This document shows positions 17,438 through 25,724 of a stretch of DNA of 57,040 nucleotides, piece by piece; position 1 is the first letter of the stretch; each line of letters starts with the position of its first letter. The stretch comes from Fibrobacterota bacterium. GTDB lineage: Bacteria > Fibrobacterota > Chitinivibrionia > Chitinivibrionales > Chitinispirillaceae. The DNA lies in assembly GCA_023436205.1 (NCBI GenBank), contig JAEZKC010000020.1, forward strand, positions 1 through 57,040, in the 5' to 3' direction. The notes under the pieces were generated by a model. The model searched no databases. It was not told where the DNA came from and worked only from the letters and a program-made list of their open reading frames with translations. The position numbers and the translations under genes were made by a program.

Positions 17438-17525
17438 AAAAAAAGTGCGCCGGCATTGCACCGGCGCTTCCGCTTCACCCAAATTGCTGCAAGAGGGCCT
17501 TGCAGGTAGGATAGTAATTGCTGGT
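17438..17525 (-). ncRNA. Putative small RNA, copy 1
   Basis: Predicted ~88-nt transcript. On the minus strand: a -35 TTGCAC (17555-17560), 17-base spacer, -10 TATATT (17532-17537), then a hairpin with perfect 7-bp stem CTGCAAG/CTTGCAG (17487-17505), a linker containing GGGTGAAGCGG, and an intrinsic terminator with stem GCGCCGG/CCGGCGC (17447-17467) followed by ACTTTTTTT. The region 17431-17537 is 107 bp with one mismatch to 18513-18619; upstream sequence diverges except for the promoter and a 16-bp AT-rich element (17571-17586). No plausible reading frame. Family not recognised; RNA type is inferred from signals only. Confidence 0.75.
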
Positions 17526-17531
17526 ACTTTT

Positions 17532-17586
17532 AATATACTACTTTAATAGTTACGGTGCAAGAAAATTTTCGTAACTTTTTTGTAAT
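17532..17586 (-). promoter_or_regulatory. Promoter of small RNA copy 1 with upstream element
   Basis: TTGCAC - 17 bases - TATATT on the minus strand, and 10 bases further upstream the element ATTACAAAAAAGTTAC (17571-17586), shared with one mismatch by copy 2 at 18651-18666. The element may be an UP element or an activator site. Confidence 0.65.
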
Positions 17587-17637
17587 AATTAGGCTTTGTT
17601 GTTTTTGGCTATCCAACAAACGTAACGATTCTTACAG

Positions 17638-18444
17638 TCAGGGCTCTGAAAGTTTCAGAACGGGAGAATAGTCATCAATTTTGACCAGTTTTTTCCTCAT
17701 AAACAAAAATATCAGGCTTTGGAAAACAGCACAGGAAAAAGTTGAGAGCAGGAATGACCTCAGAGTTCCAAGGGGTTTAAGGGAAATGGCTAACACTGTA
17801 CAAAATAGGGAAAGGCCATAAACGGATGTAACCATGCCTCTGAGTACCTTGTTAACTGCGGCATGACCGCTGGAGCGGTGGGCAAAAACAGCCAGAATCG
17901 TGGTTGATATGGGGAATGGAGCTAAAAGTCCACTCCATACAGGGCCTAAAAATCCGCTGACTGCTGTTAATGCAAGTACGAGTAATGCTGTTCCCGATAA
18001 ACGCAGGGGCAGGTCGGTTGATGATGAATTTGTTCTCAGGACAACCTCTTCCCTGGGCATAATAAAAAAGGAAAGGGACAGGCATAGAAAGGAGATGCCC
18101 ATCATGGCAAAAGGGCCCACTTTCAAGTACCCCAGAGGAAAGGATGCTCCTATAAAAAGTAGCCATCCTGAGATGAGCGCCATGGGCCAGGAGAACTTTT
18201 TGGACATCCAGCTGTAAGCTATTGTGAATGCTGTCCAGGAGATAGTCCCCGCCACGGTATTGATCGAAGCCTCTGAAGCGAAAACCGGGCCGCGTTCCAA
18301 AGCGAAGGATAAAAGAATGGGCCCAGCCACGATTGGGAACCCACCCAACCATCCACTCATCCGAGGGCCCCACTTCCGCCCAGCCAGTGATGCAAGTAGA
18401 ACCAGTGTAGGAGCAAAAAGCAATTTTACCAGTAGACTAGACAT
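17638..18444 (-). CDS. Hypothetical polytopic membrane protein
   Basis: A 268-residue integral membrane protein with about eight hydrophobic segments (for example GWLGGFPIVAGPILLSFAL near residue 35). I place the start at the ATG at 18444 (MSSLLVKLL), preceded by AGAGAG; the frame stays open 96 codons further upstream, but that part runs through the small RNA copy 2 and its terminator and has no protein-like composition. No family with known function recognised; small membrane proteins with FPIVAGP motifs occur in other bacteria. It is bracketed by the two RNA copies, and copy 2 ends 75 bp before the ATG, so expression could depend on read-through. Confidence 0.72.
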   Translation of the reverse strand: MSSLLVKLLFAPTLVLLASLAGRKWGPRMSGWLGGFPIVAGPILLSFALERGPVFASEASINTVAGTISWTAFTIAYSWMSKKFSWPMALISGWLLFIGASFPLGYLKVGPFAMMGISFLCLSLSFFIMPREEVVLRTNSSSTDLPLRLSGTALLVLALTAVSGFLGPVWSGLLAPFPISTTILAVFAHRSSGHAAVNKVLRGMVTSVYGLSLFCTVLAISLKPLGTLRSFLLSTFSCAVFQSLIFLFMRKKLVKIDDYSPVLKLSEP

Positions 18445-18519
18445 TAACTCTCTTTGAAAACGGATGGAATAAATAAAAGATTGTGCAAGAGAAAGCAACG
18501 AGGATTGTAAGTTGGGTAT

Positions 18520-18607
18520 AAAAAAAGTGCGCCGGCATTGCACCGGCGCTTCCGCTTCACCCAAATTGCTGCAAGAGGGCCTTGCAGGTAGGATAGTAAT
18601 TGCTGGT
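18520..18607 (-). ncRNA. Putative small RNA, copy 2 (possible leader of membrane protein gene)
   Basis: Second copy of the sequence at 17438-17525, exactly 1082 bp away in the same orientation. Promoter on minus strand: TTGTGC (18637-18642), 17-base spacer, TATATT (18614-18619). Hairpin 1 at 18569-18587 and terminator hairpin 18529-18549 followed by T7 (18520-18526) are identical to copy 1. Here the terminator precedes the membrane protein gene by about 75 bp, so it could be an independent RNA or a 5-prime leader with premature termination. Conservation covers -10 to terminator and fades outside, as expected for selection on the RNA or a recent duplication. Confidence 0.75.
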
Positions 18608-18613
18608 ACTCTT

Positions 18614-18666
18614 AATATAACACATTTTAACGATGAGCACAACTTTTTTTGTAACTTTTCTGTAAT
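18614..18666 (-). promoter_or_regulatory. Promoter of small RNA copy 2 with upstream element
   Basis: TTGTGC - 17 bases - TATATT on the minus strand. The upstream element ATTACAGAAAAGTTAC (18651-18666) matches that of copy 1 at 15 of 16 positions although the surrounding sequence differs, so it is probably functional. Confidence 0.65.
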
Positions 18667-18739
18667 TTTGAATGGGAGTCCTCCGCCTCGGGGTTGTCTG
18701 GTCAGGGCTGCGTAATGGCGGAGTACCCCCAAAGGTATG

Positions 18740-20341
18740 TCAGCTTTTGAAGGATATAAAGAAAGTGTTCCCGTCCCGGCGTACTAGCAGCATTACAGCC
18801 TGACCGGTTCGGAGTGATTCGTTGAAATGGTGGAAATCCTTTTCTGTTTTTAAGGGGCTGATTGCTCCTCCCTGCAAATGTGCCTGCAGGATAATATCAC
18901 CGGGGATAAGCTCGGAGCGCCCATCGGAAATCCCGGAGTCCACCATTACCACCAGAACACCTTCTACTTCATGCGGGATGTTATAGCGGTTACGGGCATC
19001 TTCTGTTATGGTGGTGACTTTAATGCCAGTACGGTGGCGGGGCAAAATGTCTGATTGCGGGAGAGCCGAAGGTGAGGGATTTTTTTCTTCCCCTTCTTCC
19101 TGCGGTTTCGGTTCAGATTCGGGGAGCTTTTCCGGAGTTCGTTCGCTGATTACCATTTCTACAGTCATGGTCTGACCGTTACGGATCAATTCAACCGGAA
19201 TGCTCTGCCCGGGGTGAAGCGCTGCAACTACATTACGAAGTTCGTTTGCGTTGTGAACCGGCTTGCCATTTATGGTAAGTATGACATCTCCTCTTAATAT
19301 ACCGGCCTTCTCAGCCGGCTCGCCTTTGAAAACGTCGGAAACAAGCACTCCTCCGGTGCTGAATTCAAGCCCCAGGGCATCTCTGGCTGTAGCGCTAAGG
19401 TCCTGAATGGAAACCCCCATCCATCCCCTGGTCACCTTTCCCGCATAGATGAGCTCCTCCATCACTTGTCGTGCCATGTTGATAGGGATGGCAAAACCGA
19501 TTCCGATGAAGCCTCCAGTTTGGGAATATATGAGTGTATTGATGCCGATGAGTTCCCCGTATATGTTTACCAGAGCTCCGCCGCTGTTGCCCGGATTAAT
19601 GGCTGCATCGGTTTGAATGAAATTCTGATACATGGTAAGATCTTCGACCTGTCTTCCCAGTGCCGAAACGATACCTGCTGTTACCGTAGAGGTGAGGCTG
19701 AAAGGGTTGCCGACAGCTGCCACCCAGTCTCCCGGCTGAATAGAGTCACTGTTTCCGAGATAGGCGACCGGCAGATCGGGAGGGACCTTTCCGGCGATTT
19801 TGAGAACCGCAACGTCACTCAGTGAGTCAAAGCCGGTCACATCTACACGGAACGTCCGGTCGTTGACCATGCGGATTTCAATTTCGTTGGCACCGGCGAT
19901 AACATGGTAATTGGTGAGAATGTAACCTTCGGAAGAAACGATTACCCCGGAACCCAGCCCCTGGCTTCTTTTCTCCCGTTTTTCCATGGGTTGCTGATCC
20001 CCGCTTCGACGGGGTCCGAAAAAGAAATCGAGCCCCGGATCTTCTTCGAATTGGCGGTAAAAAGGGTTCTGGTAAAAAAGCACCGTGTCAACTTTGGTGG
20101 GAATGACCGAAACCACACATGGCACCACCTCTTCAGCAATGCGCACGAAAATCCTCCTGAAGCGCTCGATGTCGTCCAGATTCTCCCTCAGGGGCCTCTG
20201 GGTGGCACCGAAACTGACCGTTCCCCGTTTGGGGCGCGACTCGGTGGACTGCTGCTGAGCGAAGGTGCAGCTGCTGTTGAATATGACCAGTGTACAGATA
20301 GTAAATAGAAAGGATGATAAAGAGATAAAGCTTCTGTTCAT
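18740..20341 (-). CDS. HtrA/DegP-type periplasmic serine protease with two PDZ domains
   Basis: A 533-residue exported protease. Signal peptide at the start (MNRSFISLSSFLFTICTLVI); I chose the ATG at 20341 because GGAGGAG lies directly upstream and the signal peptide begins there, not the longer frame to 20527. The catalytic triad is His in TNYHVIAGA, Asp in LSDVAVLKI and Ser in NPGNSGGALV. Two PDZ domains follow (first with GWMGVSIQDL, second near the C-terminus with GVLVVMVDSG), separated by an acidic Glu/Pro-rich linker. It degrades or refolds misfolded envelope proteins. The gene is divergent from a stress-protein gene. Confidence 0.92.
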   Translation of the reverse strand: MNRSFISLSSFLFTICTLVIFNSSCTFAQQQSTESRPKRGTVSFGATQRPLRENLDDIERFRRIFVRIAEEVVPCVVSVIPTKVDTVLFYQNPFYRQFEEDPGLDFFFGPRRSGDQQPMEKREKRSQGLGSGVIVSSEGYILTNYHVIAGANEIEIRMVNDRTFRVDVTGFDSLSDVAVLKIAGKVPPDLPVAYLGNSDSIQPGDWVAAVGNPFSLTSTVTAGIVSALGRQVEDLTMYQNFIQTDAAINPGNSGGALVNIYGELIGINTLIYSQTGGFIGIGFAIPINMARQVMEELIYAGKVTRGWMGVSIQDLSATARDALGLEFSTGGVLVSDVFKGEPAEKAGILRGDVILTINGKPVHNANELRNVVAALHPGQSIPVELIRNGQTMTVEMVISERTPEKLPESEPKPQEEGEEKNPSPSALPQSDILPRHRTGIKVTTITEDARNRYNIPHEVEGVLVVMVDSGISDGRSELIPGDIILQAHLQGGAISPLKTEKDFHHFNESLRTGQAVMLLVRRDGNTFFISFKS

Positions 20342-20489
20342 GACAAGATCTCCTCCCGAGCTGCGTTCAGCTCCGACAAGCCCGTGATTTCCGAAGTGAT
20401 AAAAGCTCAAATGGTGTGCCAAGCGAGGGTGGCACAGGGGTTGCCTTTCCTTTTCATAAAGTGCTGTCCCATATGTGCGGGGGTATAAT

Positions 20490-20987
20490 ATGAAATCGGT
20501 ATTCGCGGTCTTTTCAGAAGTTAACAAGGCAAAGGAAGCGGTGGAGCATCTATTGCGTGATGGCTACAAAGAAGAACAGATGAATTCCATCGTACAGGAA
20601 ACGGTTGCTAAAAATTACCTCGATGTCAATCGACAGGAAATAAAAGTTGAGATGACAGATGCGTTGGGGGGTAAACGGATACGGGGGCTAAGCGCCCTTT
20701 TCGGAGGGCAGCAGGCTGTTTTCACATCCGATACCGGGCGGGTGTACGCTGCCGGACCAGTGGCCACTACCATTGCCGGCTCCTCGGCTGGTTCCGGGTT
20801 CGCCAACACAGGACTTGAAGGTTCTCTCGAACGGTTTGCCCTTCCCAAGGAATCCGCTCACATATATCAAAAAAGTGTTGCAGGCGGCGGCTTGCTTTTC
20901 TGGATAAGAGTTGATGACGAAAAAGTATATCAGGCTGTCTCGGTAATTAAAGATCATCAGGGGGCCAGTGTGGTTACGATTGAGTAG
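20490..20987 (+). CDS. General stress protein 17M/YflT-like domain protein
   Basis: A 165-residue cytoplasmic protein. The N-terminal FAVFSEVNKAKEAVEHLLRDGY matches the start of the YflT/GSP17M-like stress domain, in which a ferredoxin-like fold precedes a glycine-rich middle (VATTIAGSSAGSG) and a C-terminal strand-helix repeat (LFWIRVDDEKVYQAVSVI). GGGGG precedes the ATG at 20490; an in-frame GTG at 20475 is less likely. The role is unknown, though such proteins are stress-induced in Bacillus. Divergent from htrA with a 148-bp shared upstream region, consistent with a shared envelope-stress response (inference). Confidence 0.65.
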   Translation: MKSVFAVFSEVNKAKEAVEHLLRDGYKEEQMNSIVQETVAKNYLDVNRQEIKVEMTDALGGKRIRGLSALFGGQQAVFTSDTGRVYAAGPVATTIAGSSAGSGFANTGLEGSLERFALPKESAHIYQKSVAGGGLLFWIRVDDEKVYQAVSVIKDHQGASVVTIE

Positions 20988-21029
20988 GGGCATTTTGATA
21001 TTCTAGTACTTCTTCTTCAAACCTCACCT

Positions 21030-21062
21030 AATCCGCATAGCATAAATATGCTATTGCGGATT
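21030..21062. terminator. Imperfect hairpin between stress gene and methyltransferase
   Basis: A 14-base arm (21030-21043) pairs with 21048-21062 with one extra T, giving a long AT/GC stem and a 4-base loop, followed by TTGAC. It probably ends transcription of the stress-protein gene; its position upstream of a TIGR02147 operon means an operator role is also possible. Confidence 0.5.
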
Positions 21063-21183
21063 TTGACTGTTTCAATCGCCAATCATCTCAAATATTGTCC
21101 ATTTTGCTATTTCTGACAATTTTATTTATGTTTCATCTATTCAGATCCTCTCATTTTTGACTTTAGTGCGGATGATGTTTTGC

Positions 21184-21778
21184 ATGAAACCGGAAATCCT
21201 TGGTGAAAAGTATGATAAGATAGCTCACTGGTGGCACTGTACCCACCAGCATTCAACTTATGGAATATCTCAACTGAAGAGGGCCATCAGTTACTGTGCA
21301 AACCGGGAGAGTGCCCTTGATGTAGGATGCGGTGCCGGGGGAAGGATGATTCAAAAGTTGCTTGAGGAAGGCTTCTCGGTGACCGGTCGATGTATCCAAA
21401 AAGATGATTGAGTTCGCCAAATCCCTGCATCCACAAGCCAAGTTCGAAAGTGTTGATATTTGTAAGTGGGATGTTAGTGCCGAATACGATTTGATTGTAG
21501 CTTGGGATAGTATTTTTCATCTTCCCCTTGGTGAGCAGCAGCCCGTGGTTGCAAAGTTGTGTCGGGCTTTGAAGAGAGAGGGTATAATGATATATACTTT
21601 TGGTGATGCTCTTGGGGATCACCTAAGCAGCTGGCATAATGATGAGTTTTATTATTCTTCTATTGGTATTGAAGGGAATATGAAGGTCATAATGGAGAAC
21701 GGGTGTCAGTGTCGGCATTTGGAACTCGATCAGTATCCTGAAAAACATGTTTACATGATTGTAAAAAGAATAGTATGA
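21184..21778 (+). pseudogene. Class I SAM-dependent methyltransferase, frameshifted
   Basis: The first part contains the SAM-binding glycine motif ALDVGCGAGG (frame ending in a stop at 21411), and the second (from 21404) continues with MIEFAKSLHP, an acidic AWDSIFHLPL motif and an RALKREGIMIYTF strand. Both parts together form one protein of about 195 residues. The frames join near 21384-21388, where ACCGGTCGATGTATCC would read as TG-VDVSKKM if two bases were restored. Either a real inactivating mutation or a sequence error. The stop overlaps the ATG of the TIGR02147 gene, so all three genes form one operon. Confidence 0.75.
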
Positions 21779-22620
21779 CTGCCAATTCACCTTTCGATTA
21801 TATCGATTATCGTCAATACCTGCGTGAGTTCTTTGAAATCAAAAAGGCAGCCAACCCACATTATTCGTTCAGACTCTTTTCAGACAAGGCTGGCTTCAAA
21901 TCGAAAAGTTTCATTCAGCACGTTCTCGATGGTAAAAAGAATTTATCCCAAAGTTCGATAGAGAAAATCAACACAGTTCTCAACCTGAGTGGTAAACAGT
22001 TGAAGTACTTTAAACTTCTTGTTCAATACAATCAGGCTGCAACCAGAGAGCATCGTAATCTGTATTGGGAAAAGATGTGCGTGATCAACCCTGCAAGTCC
22101 GATTCGAGTTCTCCTGAAAAATGAATACGAATTTTTTTCCAAGTGGTATCACAAAACGATTCGGGAAGTGATCTCTCTTATTGACTTCAAGGAAGATTAT
22201 CAGCTCTTGGCCAATCTGATACGTCCGCCAATCACAGCTGAAGAAGCTCACATGTCGGTGGAACTTCTTTTAAATATGGGTTTGGTTTCGAAAACAGAAA
22301 ATGGCTATTGCCTCACGGAACCACTGCTGACAACAGGTGATGAAGTGCGTTCCCGTGCTATACTTGATTTTCATCATGAAAATCTTCAGCTTGCAGCAGG
22401 TGCACTTGATTCTGTTCAAAGCGAGCAACGGGATATATCTTCACTGGTGATTGCTTTATCAGATGACGGGTTTAGGATTTTCAAGGAGGAGATTCAGCAG
22501 TTTCGAAAAAGGTTGCTTGATATTGCTAATAATGATACAAATATGAATACTGTTTATCACATGAATTTTCAGCTCTTCCCAACCAGTGCACGTATTGAGA
22601 TCGGGGACCAGGCCGGATGA
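21775..22620 (+). CDS. TIGR02147-family regulator, cassette 2
   Basis: A 281-residue paralogue of the regulator at 10789-11640, with the same signature (FDYIDYRQYLREFFEIKK; HTH-like LFSDKAGFKSKSFIQHVL...KKNLS; FFSKWYHKTIRE; FQLFPTS near the end). The ATG overlaps the methyltransferase stop (ATGA), and the stop overlaps the start of the lipoprotein gene (ATGA). Cassette gene order is thus regulator then lipoprotein in both loci. Probably a DNA-binding regulator of this operon; family role unproven. Confidence 0.87.
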   Translation: MTANSPFDYIDYRQYLREFFEIKKAANPHYSFRLFSDKAGFKSKSFIQHVLDGKKNLSQSSIEKINTVLNLSGKQLKYFKLLVQYNQAATREHRNLYWEKMCVINPASPIRVLLKNEYEFFSKWYHKTIREVISLIDFKEDYQLLANLIRPPITAEEAHMSVELLLNMGLVSKTENGYCLTEPLLTTGDEVRSRAILDFHHENLQLAAGALDSVQSEQRDISSLVIALSDDGFRIFKEEIQQFRKRLLDIANNDTNMNTVYHMNFQLFPTSARIEIGDQAG

Positions 22621-23534
22621 GAGATTCTCTGTTTTCTGCTGTCTGCTGTGTTCTGTTTACTTTTTTCTCCTGTACAGTTGATCTTGCGGGGGGGATTGAA
22701 ATCGGAAATCCTTTAACGGTGACCGGTTCAATCGTGGACACCAACGGAAAACCAGTAAAAGGTGCCCGTGTGTTTCTGGTTTCAGAAAATTTCAATCCGG
22801 TTAAGGAGCAGATCAGAAATCAGGATGTGACGGACTCCCTGGGTAGATATGAAATTTCAGAAGTGATCAGTGGAGAATATAATCTTAATTCAGTCGATGA
22901 TGTAACTGGTTTCCGAGTTTTGAAAAGGAACATTTCTGTATCTCAAAAACATAAAGATGAACGAAGTGATACGATCCTTGCACCTGGAAATTTACAGGTT
23001 CCAATTGCTGATTCCTCCTTCGAAGAGGGTATGCGGCTTTTCATCCCGGGGACAGAGATATTTGTCAGTATTGAAGGTCCGGGAATTATGAATTTGCAAT
23101 GTCCAGCCGGTACCGTGGACCTTTTCAGTTTCAGTACGCTTTCTGATACGATACTTGAGAAGGGGCCGAATTTCAGGTCGGTTCCGGTGAAATCGGGAGA
23201 ACAGACTGTTGTGAATCACTCAGTTTCTGTACCATCTGCACCAACAGGCAAAAAGGGAGTGGTTTCTGGCGAAGAACAGGTGTATATAACGGGCGGGTCT
23301 GCAAGCAGTTTTGATCATGAAGTTGAATACAGGTTTGCCTGGGTACATTATGTGGATACAATTGCCGATTACTGGTCAACTGCGACAATCGGAAACTGGA
23401 GTTCCGATACTTCGATTACACTGACCTGGCCCACCCCAGGGTTATACAAAGTACGCGCCCAGGCACGCAGTAAAATCGATACCGCTTTTATCTCCTCCTG
23501 GTCCCCATATCTGCAGATAGCCCTTCTAGAGTAA
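22617..23534 (+). CDS. Lipoprotein of cassette 2, regulatory-like and Fn3/Ig-like domains
   Basis: A 305-residue lipoprotein with lipobox FFSC (Cys at about 19) and the GGIEIGNPLTVTG motif that corresponds to TQTGNPAxLAG in the other two lipoproteins. A carboxypeptidase-regulatory-like domain (about 34-125) and an uncharacterised middle are followed by an Ig/Fn3-like C-terminal domain (about 212-303). The beta-propeller of the other two is absent, so this is a shorter member of the same class. It starts inside the stop codon of the TIGR02147 gene. Probably displayed on the cell surface. Confidence 0.8.
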   Translation: MRDSLFSAVCCVLFTFFSCTVDLAGGIEIGNPLTVTGSIVDTNGKPVKGARVFLVSENFNPVKEQIRNQDVTDSLGRYEISEVISGEYNLNSVDDVTGFRVLKRNISVSQKHKDERSDTILAPGNLQVPIADSSFEEGMRLFIPGTEIFVSIEGPGIMNLQCPAGTVDLFSFSTLSDTILEKGPNFRSVPVKSGEQTVVNHSVSVPSAPTGKKGVVSGEEQVYITGGSASSFDHEVEYRFAWVHYVDTIADYWSTATIGNWSSDTSITLTWPTPGLYKVRAQARSKIDTAFISSWSPYLQIALLE

Positions 23535-23556
23535 TTAGTACTTTCCAGTTAATGTG

Positions 23557-23585
23557 TCGATCTCCAGAGGGAGATCGATTTCTCT
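23557..23585 (+). terminator. Intrinsic terminator of cassette 2
   Basis: A 9-bp perfect stem TCGATCTCC (23557-23565) / GGAGATCGA (23570-23578) with an AGAG loop, followed by TTTCT, 22 bp after the lipoprotein stop. Confidence 0.65.
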
Positions 23586-23675
23586 GAAGGTACGTTGCTT
23601 TCTGCTCCTTGGATGTTTTAATATTAAGATAGCGCTATCAACTATTCGGGAATATTTTAACCAAAGGAGAGCAAT

Positions 23676-24851
23676 ATGGAGAAGCTGTACTGTAGTCGGG
23701 TTTGGTTCGCATCGTTTATGGCAGTTTTTGCAGTAATTTTCCATGTTCAGGGGGCGATCGTTATAGATCATAATTGCAGGAGTCTTGATATTCCGGAAGA
23801 GTTGATTGACTCGGCAAAAGCAAAACTGCATATTGCCTATAACCATACATCTCATGGAAGTCAGTTGATTACAGGAATGAATGCATTAAGAAACCATGCT
23901 GCATTCGGCAACAGGTTTGATTGGGATGATGCCGGAAACAGAGCTGGAGCGCTTGATTTGGACGATGTTGGAATCACCGATAGTGTGCCTGATTTGTCTC
24001 AGGGAGATCGGTTGGATGCAAATGGGATGACCCCGTGGTTCAATCAAACAAAGGCCTTTCTGGAAAACCCCGCTAACTCGCATGTAAATGTGATCATGTG
24101 GTCCTGGTGCAGTATAAATGGGCACGATGCCCAACGTTACCTTGATAATATGGACAGTTTAGTGGTGCTTTTCCCCGATGTTAAGTTTGTTTATATGACA
24201 GGTCATGCCGGGGGCACTGGAGAAAGTATGGCTGTGAACGGTATTCATTACAATAATGAACTTATCAGAAATCATTGCAGAGAGCATGACAGAATCCTCT
24301 TTGATTTTGCCGACATCGAAGCGTACAATCCCGATAATGTTTACTTTTGGGATAAGTATATGCGTGACAACCTTAACTATCTTGACCCATCCTCCGGACA
24401 GGCTCGCAACTGGGCATCTGAGTGGCTAGAAGGGAACCCTGATAACACATTGGCTACTTTAACCGAGAGTTGCTACAGTTGTGCTCATTCAGATTCGCCT
24501 ACTGATGCCAGATTGAATTGCGTTTTAAAGGGAATAGCTTCCTGGTGGCTGTTTTGCAAACTGGCAGAGGGAGAGCCAACTTCTCCAGTAAAGTTTAAAA
24601 AGTTGCGTTCACAAACTAAAGACTATAAACTGCAAATAGTGAAATCATCAAAAATTTGTATAGAAAACATTTCAAAGCAGAATATGGAGATAAAGGTGTC
24701 TGATATTCAGGGTAGGAATGTTGCGAAAATCACCTCGTCTTCTGAATCTGTAAACTTTTCAACTCGAGACCTTGCTCCCGGCTTGTATGTCGTTCAGGTT
24801 TATAGTAGGGGGGCATTGGCAGGTAAACACATTGTTCCTATAAATAGATAA
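23676..24851 (+). CDS. Secreted protein, SGNH-hydrolase-like, with C-terminal sorting-like tail
   Basis: A 391-residue exported protein: hydrophobic signal segment (about 8-27), a main domain (30-300) containing YNHTSHGSQL, SWCSINGHDAQ, and VYMTGHAGG motifs, and a C-terminal tail (about 310-391) with the strand pattern of a type IX secretion-like sorting domain (DIQGRNVAK, LAPGLYVVQVYS). The GHAGG/HTSHGS pattern is seen in uncharacterised secreted proteins and vaguely recalls SGNH hydrolases; catalytic residues cannot be assigned with confidence. AAAGGAG precedes the ATG. Monocistronic, with convergent terminator downstream. Confidence 0.7.
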   Translation: MEKLYCSRVWFASFMAVFAVIFHVQGAIVIDHNCRSLDIPEELIDSAKAKLHIAYNHTSHGSQLITGMNALRNHAAFGNRFDWDDAGNRAGALDLDDVGITDSVPDLSQGDRLDANGMTPWFNQTKAFLENPANSHVNVIMWSWCSINGHDAQRYLDNMDSLVVLFPDVKFVYMTGHAGGTGESMAVNGIHYNNELIRNHCREHDRILFDFADIEAYNPDNVYFWDKYMRDNLNYLDPSSGQARNWASEWLEGNPDNTLATLTESCYSCAHSDSPTDARLNCVLKGIASWWLFCKLAEGEPTSPVKFKKLRSQTKDYKLQIVKSSKICIENISKQNMEIKVSDIQGRNVAKITSSSESVNFSTRDLAPGLYVVQVYSRGALAGKHIVPINR

Positions 24852-24857
24852 TTATAA

Positions 24858-24889
24858 AAGGGCAGATAGCACTCAATGCTTCTGCCCTT
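24858..24889. terminator. Bidirectional terminator between convergent genes
   Basis: Perfect 9-bp arms AAGGGCAGA (24858-24866) and TCTGCCCTT (24881-24889) lie between the secreted protein gene and the converging DUF4184 gene. T/A tracts are short on both sides. Confidence 0.65.
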
Positions 24890-24896
24890 GTCAGGA

Positions 24897-25724
24897 TCAA
24901 TTTTGGGTTTTAATTCCGGTTCTGAAATGTTCTTTATGATGCTTTGGCATGAACCGGTGCCAAAGTATCCCGAAAGTCACCAGTGCCAGAAGAAAGCTCG
25001 TCCCCGCCGCTATCATGGAGTTTGTCAGGAAAATCTTAGTGGTTTCCACGCTTCCGAAAGCAGGGGCCGTAAGGAAACCGAAAGAGAGTCCGCCCCCTAA
25101 TGTAAACGAACCGATTGAGAGACTTATCCTCTTTTTGCTGCGTGAGCAGAACAGAAGCGGGTGCTGTGGGATTTTGCTCAGAAATGAGGGCGTTCCCTTG
25201 TACCATGATCTGTACCAGTGAAACATGGCCAGAATACCGCCAATGGAAATGATGTACTGCAGTGCAAAGTAAACTCTTACGGTCCCTTGCGGCAAAGTGA
25301 GCAGCGGCGCCGATAGAAAGGGCAATATCTTTGTAGTCATCATGCTCCCAGGGTGAGTGAACGAATCCACTATCACGTGTGAAGCGGCACCCACAGCAAG
25401 GGATATGACAATGTTGAGCATCCGACCGAATCCCCTGAAGGAAAACTGTCGGGCAACCGGGAGCAGCTTTTCCTGATGAGAATGGGGTAGTAGAGATATC
25501 AGGGGAAACTTGAGCAATTTATGGAAAATCAATAAAGTGATCAAGCCAAGTGGAACACAGAAAATAAACAGTCCCAAAATGGAATGTCCGATCAGTTTGC
25601 TGGTTGATAGACTCAGGAAGAATTCAAAATCGGGCATCATGCTCCCCACTATGAGCGGTGAGAGCATCAGACCGAGTTTTTTCAGCGGCACAGCAGGTGC
25701 CGGGTGCGCGAACGTGAGCGGCAT
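24897..25724 (-). CDS. DUF4184-family membrane protein (metal-dependent hydrolase-like)
   Basis: A 275-residue integral membrane protein with about seven hydrophobic segments. The family hallmark is the N-terminal TFAHPAPAVPL and the PDFEFF motif near residue 35, with GHSILG and an HVIVDSFTHPG motif near residue 115; the conserved His/Asp residues recall membrane-bound metal-dependent hydrolases of the YdjM kind. I use the ATG at 25724 with AAAGGA upstream; the track-length start 48 bases earlier has no ribosome site. Function uncharacterised. Isolated gene. Confidence 0.8.
   Translation of the reverse strand: MPLTFAHPAPAVPLKKLGLMLSPLIVGSMMPDFEFFLSLSTSKLIGHSILGLFIFCVPLGLITLLIFHKLLKFPLISLLPHSHQEKLLPVARQFSFRGFGRMLNIVISLAVGAASHVIVDSFTHPGSMMTTKILPFLSAPLLTLPQGTVRVYFALQYIISIGGILAMFHWYRSWYKGTPSFLSKIPQHPLLFCSRSKKRISLSIGSFTLGGGLSFGFLTAPAFGSVETTKIFLTNSMIAAGTSFLLALVTFGILWHRFMPKHHKEHFRTGIKTQN

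Noticed and set aside
17431..17537. Direct repeats as ends of a mobile element
   Set aside because: The two copies do bracket one gene, but no transposase, terminal inverted repeats or target duplication is seen, and the promoter-terminator content argues for an RNA gene.
18445..18732. N-terminal 96-codon extension of the membrane protein frame
   Set aside because: It runs through the small RNA copy 2 terminator and promoter, has no protein-like composition, and a good start with AGAGAG exists at 18444.
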